A stretch of 64,000 nucleotides of DNA from Steromphala cineraria. Lineage: Eukaryota > Mollusca > Gastropoda > Trochida > Trochidae. Every line of letters starts with the position of its first letter. Position 1 is the stretch's first letter. Positions 56,401 to 64,000 of this stretch are shown here, in pieces. Below the pieces are notes generated by a model, which was given only the letters and a program-made list of their open reading frames with translations, had not been told where the DNA came from and did not search any database. The position numbers were made by a program, and so were the translations under genes. The stretch spans positions 26,918,673 through 26,982,672 of the forward strand of contig OU744732.1 in assembly GCA_916613615.1 (NCBI GenBank), in the 5' to 3' direction.

Positions 56401-59400
56401 ATTTACTAAGTGAACGATTTAATGTGATGTTTCTATGAAGTTTTCATAGCTCTTGTTCTGTATATTCACTGATAGTATCTGTGTTTAAAGACAGAACAAG
56501 AGATGTGGAAGAAATTTGTTCTTTCTTAAAACATATTTTCTAAAACAACACTTGCTTTACTACACTATTATCAACATTCATTGATATATGAAGAGCTATA
56601 ATTATCATTTATGTGATGTAGACCTAACGCAACACTAATCATGTAATAGCGTTTGTTTATTTGGTAACCAATTCCTTCAATAAATGTATTCACTATGATA
56701 CATTTATTAAAGATCCATTATCAAACTGCAATAATTTTTTAAGTATTTTACTGTCACCGAAAGTTGGTTCGTCAAAGCCCGATTTTCATACTTGCATGCG
56801 GTTCGTGATGAAATTAACTATTGAGAAAAGAAATGCATCATTCATGAGAAAAATCTTTCGTCAAAAGTTTGAAATCACATGTTCATAATATTAATCAACA
56901 ATAAAATATTTAATTCGTCGTCAAAAGTACAGTACCCTCTACAAAAGGGCCATAGCTTTTAAAGACCCATTTTTTTCTCGAAAACTAAATTTCGTATACC
57001 AGGATCGGGCAGTAGGTGAACGCATTTATATTAAATATCAATAAAACGTTTTCAAATCGTATTATTATTATCAACCATGCATAACAACAAAAAGGAATGC
57101 TGACGTTATACAACATAATCTAAGAGAATATACTTCATAGTCAATAAAAATTATTTTTTGAAAAAGTGACCATAGATTATTAAAAAAATCGAATTTCGGG
57201 CGTCTCGCCCTGACATTAATGGCCACCACCTGTGGGCTTCACTTCAATTTAACCTTGCTACGCGCCTGTGTCTTATTTGTTGATGAACAAAGTACTAAAA
57301 TTCAATGTCCTTCTACCTCTCATCACACATACTAAAAAAAGGCTTTTGTGTATGAATGTCAACAAATTAAGTTTTATCACATTTTCCCAGATATTTATTA
57401 TTAAGAAAACCAAATTTTCTGCATTTATTCAGGGTATCAAAAGGTTGATGGAGAATCAAAAGCGCACTAATATGTTTTACGGAGTCACTGTCCTTGTTCC
57501 GTGTCTTTTTATTATACTGTTTGGGGGTATCTTCAAAACGGACAACTTGTCTCAGGAAAACCAAATTTGCCGTTTGTCTTCAATATCTTTAACTTGATGA
57601 AATTGTAAAATGAGATTTATGCATTTACATTTTAAAGAGTTATGACCCATGTAACAAAAATTTTGGAGCTATAATGAAACTAATTTGGCGGATGATGTTG
57701 ATGACTATGTCCTCTTGTTTTATGATAACCCGTTTTTTCTCTTTACCTATATTTTCACAAAGTTGATTTCAGTTTTCAAGAGTTTCTTGTTAAACAATTT
57801 TGAATTCTAATTCATAAAATCAATATTGCATATGGTTATTTTAAGGTAAGTCTAATGTGAAACAACCATCTCAAAACACATTCTATCATTTCTCTGTATT
57901 CCAATTTCCATTTCATCTGATACAACTTGGGAATACGCTCCATATCTTAAACATCCGAGAAATAAAATATCAGAAAAATGATTAGATATTATAATAGGTG
58001 GACAACAAATAGTTCACCATGACATATTGTGCGAGTTATGAAATAGGAGTTTGATGGTGTCGGTCTTTTATGGACGACAGTTCGATAACCTGACAACACT
58101 TTGTATTCAAATTTGGCATGTAGAGAGTTTGATGATTTCTCTTAAGTTTGGTATGATTTGTTTTTCGTTTATTCATCAGTGATACCTTAAAGTGTGGTAA
58201 AGTCTGGGCGGATTTTTGGCAACCAGACATTGTTTTAGAGGCTCATGGGCTAGTATCATAACATAATTTGACGATATTTGGTGTTATAATGCATAAGTGT
58301 CGTCTATTTTACAGCCTGAATTTTGGGGACAATCTGGTTTCTAGATATAAAGATAATGACAATTTTCCTACACCTAAAATACAAAACGTGATCCGCTCTC
58401 GCGTGGCAAATAGTTCACTTTCTGTCATGAAATATTCCCAGCCGTTCACCGCTCCTACGGGGTGAGTAAGGCGGATTCAGATTCTAGCTTTTAATGAGAT
58501 TGATCTTCCACAGGAAGACACGTGTACTGCTGAATATGCTGCAGTCAGCGGACACACCATGTGTATGGACGACAACCCGGAAATGACCTCACACGGAGTG
58601 TCAGATTCCGAGCTGCAGGATATCGTCAAACTACACAACAAACTGAGAGGAAATGTGAAGCCCGCAGCCACTGACCTCGCCAAACTGGTACGTCTATATA
58701 TATATTCTTGACAAATTAAACACTCACATCAAAGGATTAAAAATCATGTGTCCCAAACGTGTATTTGATGTTGGTATATGCAGGGCAAAACTATTTAGGG
58801 ATAGCCTTGATGATAGCCCATTTCTTCTAATTAAGCAAGAAAAAAAGTTCAAACGTTTTAGACATTGATAGAAGAATGTAGATGTAATTTTCTAATTTAT
58901 CTTAGTCTTATTGTAATTCGTTTTCGTTAGTTTTTGTACTTTCCTTTGGTACATTTTCTTCGTTGCAAATTTTTTTGTAACCTTTAATGTGTTAAACCGT
59001 GATGGACATTAAATGATAGCTGATTTTTTAGATAATCTTTGACGTGGCATCAGGCGCCTGTCCATTTATCTGTTTGCATTTAGGCTTCTTCTTTATAAGT
59101 AAAATGCATTGAAACCTGCAATTTTGTGTGTAGACTCCTTAGCTGTAGGGGTTTAATTCAAAGATCATAGATGACTCCTTATAAGGAAACCGGTTGCCCT
59201 CGCCCTTAACGCCTATTGTCATCTTCTCTCGAGACAAAAGCTATAGGTGATCAACTTTGTGTACGTTCATCTTTGTTGATAAGAACTTATAGATGTTGAT
59301 GCCCTGTAACTCATCAAATGGTAAAACTCTGACCATTTGTGTAATAAATAAAATAAACTAGTACAAATCAATGGCTTTATTATTATTTTAATCAATTCTA

Positions 59401-62400
59401 GATATCTGATCAAGAGTCGTCATAACTATTTTTCGTCCAGCAATGCGGAGGCAAAACAAGAAATCCTCTATTCTTTTTAAATCCGGTAATACCAGTACCA
59501 AACTAGAACCTATCAAAGCACAAACTAGGCCCTCAGTCAGATAAGCACACATGGTTTGTGTTGTTTGATAGCAGGTTAAGTCAATACAATACATGGTATA
59601 GTTTTTTTGTATAGTTTTATCCTTTGTATATTTGTACCAGGTATGGGACGATCGGCTGGCAATGGTAGCAGACAAGTGGGCGAGACAGTGTCTCATGGAG
59701 CACGACGAAGTGAGGAATGTACCAGGTACAGTCAGGTTTACTGCCACTGGTGAAGTGGCATTCTGGGAGTTTCCAGTATAGGGAAGAAAGGGGTATTTAT
59801 GTATGACAAACTTCCTTATGTTCTAGCATGAAAACAGGACAAAATATATTGCGAAACTTTGCTTTTCTAAGCAATAACATAGTTGATCATCCATACATTT
59901 TATTGTATTATATTTTGCTAAATTGCAAATAGATTTCGATCGCACTTCGCCACATGCTGCAAGATTCACTCACAAAACTCAAGATTATACGGAGGAATGC
60001 ACTCTACTTTTTGAATAGATCTTACATCTAACATTCTCATCAGCAAGGTGCAAGGCAACACTGATCTTATTGTAGGCGTACTCACCATTAAATGTTATAA
60101 ACGTACATTGAAAATACATTTATTTGATTTTGAATGGCGTCAAATTAAGGCTAAGTTTTAACCCTTATTCACTTTTTTGCACGAAATGCGTAGAATCCAA
60201 AGTCCTCACTATAACGCTAATGTTCCAGAGTACGGACTGCCGATAGGCCAGAATGTGGCAGGAGGGTACGGAGACTGGCACACGGCCATCATGGGGTGGT
60301 ATAACGAGGTGAGCCTGTATAGGTATGGTCAAGACAAGAGGCGCTACCCGGGGAGAGACGGGTGGAAGAAGATAGGACACTACACGCAGGTAATCTTGGT
60401 AGCAGGTTCTCCGAAACTTCGCTTAATTATAAACTTAATCCATACGACTTTATATGTACTGTTAAATGCTCATTTTGGTATCCATGACATAGCATTTTGC
60501 CAACCTTCTCTTTTGGAAGTTATGCTTTACATCTTTGTGAAAAGTAATGCTTATTCTATATTTACTGTTCTTCAAATTTAGTGCAAAATGACTTATATTA
60601 ATTCAATACCAGTTTAACCCTTTATTAATTGTGTGCGATCGTATTTTGGTTTTGGTTTCTTTAGTTGATTTATTCAAAAGGTTACGAATTGATATCCTTT
60701 GTGTATTTTCATTTTACGTACAAAATAAATTTTAAGTTAATGCGTAATTATCATCGATGTTGATTTTCTATTTTTGCTTTACACTGTACATGTTTATAAA
60801 CATGATGCTCTATAGCAGCTGTAATGAGGAGAGAACGTACAATCAGTCTGTCTGCATAACGAACAACTTTAACTTGCATAGTGAAAAATTGTAGTTTCAG
60901 GCAATAATGAAAAACTACAACGACACAAAATTTGGAGACTCATCATTGACAATATGTTTGGAGACTACCACTTGGATAATACTACCATTGCATCGCTTAA
61001 GCTTTATATTATCCTCTAGATAATCTTGAATACCCATTCTCTTCCAGATTGTTCAGAATGTCACGTATCTTGTTGGGTGTGGATTTGCAGACTGTGTCAA
61101 CAGCAAGTTCGGTCGATATTACGTCTGCAATTACGCTTCCGGGTAAGTGCCTTGCATGTTAGCATTACATCTCATGGTGAGTAAAAACAAATAAAACAAA
61201 TCGATGTTATACTACGTAACGATATTGATATCCCTGAACGTAAATGTCAGATGGTGCCTTCAAGACCTTTTTGAGAGTAATTGGAGGGGTAAGGCGATTT
61301 AGTTTTAGTGGTTATCGAACTTTCGTGCAATCTCTCTGTTCAGAATACAATAATGTCGAAATCATTGAGCATACTCGCCAGAAGGAGACTGGATAAAATT
61401 ATATCGTCCTCAACGGTATTTTCATCCGGGTACTGCAAAACTAGAATTTTCATTATTATTTATATTAAGATTAGCAATAAGGGGTGGCATTGGGATAAAA
61501 GGAGTTTTTCATGTAGAAATACACTGATGGGGAAAATGCTGTTTGATTGACTAATTGAAAATGGTTGATTACTTTGATTGACAACTTTTGTTTGTTTCCC
61601 AGACAGAGCAACATCGCTTACCCGTACACGAGAGGGAAGAGATGCAGCGACTGTCCTGATACCTGTGTGGATGGAGTTTGTGGTCAGTGGGACAAATAGG
61701 TTTCTTCTTTGTGTTTCCTACATTTCATTGTAATGAATATAGCAAGAAGTAGACGAATTGGCTATACTCAGATATCGTGTAACTTCACTTGCTAGTTTTT
61801 AACTTGCCTATATACGGTCCATTAGTTAAGATAAATGAGTAAATATCGGCAACTTTTCCTCCGGGACTCGAAGTACTATACAGGTAAACTCGGTTTCTTT
61901 GAATCTTATGTCTCATCGACATAAATAGACAGAGATGTAATGATTCGTTCATGCTGTGAAATAAAATGACCTTCGCTCAACAATCCATAGAATTCGTTTG
62001 AGTTCCTAATATTAACAACTTGTGAATGCCACTCAGTTATCAATGTGAAAAGTAAAGCCCATTGATGTTCCAATTGTCAGATTGTGGCGGGAAGGTGTGT
62101 CTGAACGGAGGAACCATCGACCTCAACACGTGCAAGTGTTCCTGCTCCCCTCTCTATGGTGGACCCACCTGCAGTCAGTGTATGTATATAGATTTATCAT
62201 ATAATGGGCAATGTTATCTGTGCAATAAACCCATCTTGTAATCATGTTATCAGATCCCTGATAACAATGCAAATGAGGTCAAAACCCGAACTATTTTCTC
62301 AAAACTCCATGCATGTCATGCGAGTCCTAAACCGGTCTCTAAACATTGATAACGTCGTCGGGAGTTTTCAGGTTTTGTGGGTTTTTTATCGAATAAAATA

Positions 62401-64000
62401 TCGTAAACAAAAACTGTCAAAACTTATCACGCATTCGTATTTTAGAAATAGCTTGGTTATCGAAGCATTTCAAGTTGTTTTCATTGTGCGTTTAAAAATA
62501 AAACGATATGCAGCTAACAATATCGGCTTTCCAAAAAATAGGTGCTTCAATTTTCGTGCATAACATAGGCCTAGATCGCTTTGGTCGTGTCGGTTACCAA
62601 CTTATCAGCATAAACAAATCATATTCTAGTGATAGTACAGATTATCTAGTAGCGTAGTTACAAACGCAACAACCTCACCTTTGCAAATAGTCGACGTTTA
62701 GTCTAAGGATACCGTAACTGAACTGCGTAACAACAATGACAATGCAGCTTTTCAAAATGCAGTTAGAGTTACTTCCCCTGTTGTAGCGACGTTGACAACT
62801 GGTTCTTACACGTTTTGTGTTATTAAAAAATACAATGTTTACTCGTGCATTGGAAATCAGACTGAAAATGTTCATAGATTGAAGGAGACGTTTCTATCAC
62901 TGTGAAAAAAATCATTTCATGAAGGAATATTTCTAGACTGTTCACAACTGTACATCGCCGACAATATGACCTTCACCTTGCTTTATTGTGAAAGCAATTA
63001 CTCCGCGATATCTAGGTCAAACATATTTTTAGAAGGTATCATATTTTTGTTTAAATCCTTTTATTTCAAAATGACATTATATGATACAGAAATTATTAAC
63101 CTCGTGTGTTTCCGTATCATTAATATCATATAATAGGAATAAAAATATATGTATTATGCTCGCCAAAGGCTCGCATAATACAAATTTTATTCCTATTATA
63201 TGATATTAATGATACGGAAACACACTCGGTTAATAATCTCTATATATCATATATTTCTTAAAAATTATTTGAAAATGCTGTAGAAGACAAAAGGTCCAAG
63301 CCAAGATTTGGGTTTGGTTAGGGTATATTTTAGACGGTTGGTTGAATGTTCCTTTTTTGGCCATGCAATCTAGTCTTTTAAATGTTTTTAAAAATAATTC
63401 TGTTCAATGTTTGGTGTTGCATTTCACTATTATATCAATTAGAACTAGACTGTATTAGAGGTTTAATATACAGTATAAGAGAAGGACCAATCCCATATAT
63501 GTAAATACCACACCGAATGAGCTCATTTTGTCTATTTTCTTCTGATTACTGTTTTCGCAATATGAACACGCATGTGACTTAAAATGGACACATACATGTA
63601 GTTCTCAACAGAGAACCATTCACTAACAAAATTCAACATGAGTGCCAAATATGTGTTAGTTATGGTTAGAACGTCGCCTCCATATATGGTATCGGCATGT
63701 AGCGTGTTTCCTTGTTACAACTAAGGAGAGGGTTGAGAAATTCCAAGAATAAATCAATATTTCAAAATAAATATTAGCTTTGTTGCCGAATCCTTATGTT
63801 CTATGTGTGATAGGTACTTTTTAGAGTAGCATGAATGCAAAGTGAACAAATGCAATTGTTAAAGTTATTGACACCACCGACGTATATGTTGACAGTGAGC
63901 TGCCCGGCTAAGGACGCGTTCTACTGTGGAAGGAGCCTGAGTCAGAGGGAGTGCAAGAGGTACTACAACGTGCCTCAACTCTGTCCCTTCATGTGTGGCA
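44390..64000 (+). CDS. Secreted CAP/SCP-domain protein with EGF-like and ShK-type Cys-rich segments, 3' partial
   Basis: Exons 44390-44477, 55856-55968, 58514-58687, 59641-59735, 60194-60389, 61048-61142, 61603-61682, 62081-62173 (or 62177) and 63896-64000 onward, about 346 codons visible. Order: signal peptide (LTCLTVCLGLVLQSEA), a short pro-like region ending PKRKAE, Cys-containing linker, CAP domain (IVKLHNKLR, LAMVADKWARQC, IGQNVAGG, GHYTQIV, YYVCNYAS), hinge CSDCPDTC, EGF-like CLNGGTIDLNTCKCSC, then CPAKDAFYCGRSLSQRECKR...CPFMCG of ShK type. An extracellular protein of the CRISP/antigen-5/PR-1 superfamily; such proteins serve in mucus, immunity, reproduction or shell matrix, and the role here is unknown. 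TATA promoter upstream. The window ends inside the last domain. Confidence 0.88.
44487..45085 (+). repeat. Degenerate 45-60-bp T-rich tandem array right after the exon 1 donor
   Basis: About ten units of the form TTCCATCTGACATTTTATCA ... TTTTATTTTCTC, starting within ~10 bp of the exon 1 splice donor. Confidence 0.75.
49785..50149 (+). mobile_element. TTAA-flanked MITE, family 1, copy 5
   Basis: TTAAAGGGGCAGTAGCACGT at the left; AACGTGCTACTGCCTCTTTAA at the right. Confidence 0.93.
50250..50423. repeat. Long imperfect palindrome
   Basis: ACAGGAAATTGAGAATAAT pairs with ATTATTCTCAATTTCCTGT; the inner arms contain AAATATATCCTCCCCAT and ATGGAGAGGATATATTT. Confidence 0.88.
52542..53282. mobile_element. 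TA-flanked (mariner-type) MITE, copy 2, with a nested insertion
   Basis: Ends AAGGGGCAAAAGAAACGATA and GGTATCGTTTCTTTTGCCCC match copy 1 at 16143-16410 in reverse. About 460-480 bp between ~52735 and ~53195 is foreign to copy 1 and contains the hairpin repeat. Confidence 0.8.
52863..52988. repeat. Hairpin with ~46-bp arms (nested repeat)
   Basis: GATGACAACTTCTTTGTTCA and its complement TGAACAAAGAAGTTGTCATC; three mismatches in 46. Same family as the inverted pair at 31290-31910. Confidence 0.92.
54319..54678 (+). mobile_element. TTAA-flanked MITE, family 1, copy 6
   Basis: TTAAAGGGGCAGTAGCACGT and ACGTGCTACTGCCCCTTTAA, near-perfect terminal repeats. This copy lacks the AATGGCCGCC block. Confidence 0.95.
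55856..55968 (+). CDS. CAP gene exon 2: propeptide-like linker
   Basis: After CTCCTTCAG; joins in frame (phase 1). GRFGNFINDVPAPEG ... PYQVPKRKAE, no Cys, basic end. Donor GTAAAT. Confidence 0.65.
56009..56233. mobile_element. Small MITE-like element
   Basis: CAGGGGCGGATACAGGATTT at the left and CCCCTCTTCTGAATCCGCC at the right are imperfect inverted ends, with GGGTGCACC and GTGCACCGCC nearby. Confidence 0.45.
58514..58687 (+). CDS. CAP gene exon 3: start of the CAP domain
   Basis: 58 codons after TTCCACAG. DTCTAEYAAV, CMDDNPEMTSHGVSDSEL and DIVKLHNKLRGNVKPAATDL, the first CAP helix with its conserved His-Asn. Confidence 0.87.
59641..59735 (+). CDS. CAP gene exon 4
   Basis: VWDDRLAMVADKWARQC then HDEVRN. 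Two donors are possible, 59726 or 59736; the second (GTCAG|GTTTAC) keeps frame with the next exon and was chosen. Confidence 0.8.
60194..60389 (+). CDS. CAP gene exon 5: core CAP motifs
   Basis: Acceptor ATGCGTAG preceded by a T-rich tract. EYGLPIGQNVAGGYGDWHTA and GWKKIGHYTQ. The usual Glu of the G-E-N motif is Gln here. Confidence 0.85.
61048..61142 (+). CDS. CAP gene exon 6: CAP signatures
   Basis: IVQNVTYLVGCGFADC and RYYVCNYASG. The first signature normally has W two residues after GHYTQI; here it is Q. Confidence 0.88.
61603..61682 (+). CDS. CAP gene exon 7: hinge
   Basis: QSNIAYPYTRGKRCSDCPDT then CVDGVC. If the donor GTCAGT at 61683 were skipped, the frame would stop at 61697-61699. 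Confidence 0.82.
62081..62173 (+). CDS. CAP gene exon 8: EGF-like segment
   Basis: CGGKVCLNGGTIDLNTCKCS then GGPTC, a six-Cys EGF-like pattern. The exact 3' end is unsure: GTCAGT at 62174 (phase 1) or GTGTAT at 62178 (phase 2); both can join the next exon in frame. Confidence 0.75.
62178..63895 (+). other. CAP gene intron before the ShK exon
   Basis: Contains the long foldback at 63092-63236; otherwise no coding or RNA signal seen. Confidence 0.6.
63092..63236. repeat. Foldback element, arms about 60 bp
   Basis: GTGTGTTTCCGTATCATTAA and its complement at about 63205-63227; arms also match through ATATCATATAATAGGAATAA. Confidence 0.95.
63896..64000 (+). CDS. CAP gene exon 9: ShK-type domain, cut by the window end
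   Basis: After GTTGACAG. CPAKDAFYCGRSL, ECKRYYNVP and CPFMCG give the Cys spacing of ShK-like domains. Open at 64000. Confidence 0.8.

Noticed and set aside
57268..57597. 109-codon plus-strand open frame in a CAP gene intron
   Set aside because: AT-rich composition and no recognisable motif; lies between exons 2 and 3 of the CAP gene.

Overview
This is AT-rich animal nuclear DNA. Coding sequence is broken into short exons with GT/AG introns at consistent phase, and the space between is filled with minisatellites, foldbacks and small inverted-repeat transposons. The gene families, a SINE-like repeat carrying a 'CGCCGCTTTCAA'-type core, and abundant short TTAA- and TA-flanked MITEs suggest a marine lophotrochozoan, most likely a mollusc. 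That assignment is an inference; no species can be named from the sequence alone.

Layout. (1) About 3.2-11.3 kb, plus strand: twelve exons of an SLC6-family (glycine-transporter-like) Na+/Cl--coupled transporter, running from TM2 to the stop codon. The TM1 exon was not found and probably lies beyond the left edge. (2) About 14.2-36.7 kb: four two-exon genes for heparan-sulfate 6-O-sulfotransferase-like (HS6ST-like) type II Golgi enzymes, ordered A(-), B(+), C(-), D(-). All four share one phase-2 intron just before the 3'-PAPS-binding motif. A and B resemble canonical HS6STs; C and D form a divergent pair with signs of local gene conversion. (3) 36.7-44.3 kb: gene-poor DNA with MITEs and a duplicated repeat rich in nuclear-receptor half-sites. 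(4) 44.4 kb to the right edge, plus strand: a secreted CAP/SCP-domain protein followed by an EGF-like segment and a ShK-type Cys-rich domain. It has a TATA-box promoter and a first intron of about 11.4 kb, and it is cut off by the window end.

The genes do not look like one pathway: an amino-acid-type transporter, a local sulfotransferase cluster and a secreted CAP protein. The most unusual feature is structural. Tandem repeats sit at exon edges in both left-hand loci and the CAP gene: an SLC6 exon 3' end with its splice donor is repeated as a 54-bp minisatellite; the HS6ST-B start codon lies at the edge of a 23-copy, 54-bp array; the last 95 bp of the HS6ST-B coding region are tandemly repeated into the 3' flank; HS6ST-C has an array just before its ATG; and CAP exon 1 is followed by an array right after its donor. 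The window also has at least six copies of a ~365-bp TTAA-flanked MITE, a TA-flanked MITE carrying a nested hairpin element, many long perfect or near-perfect palindromes, and Penelope-like or hammerhead-like repeat remnants.
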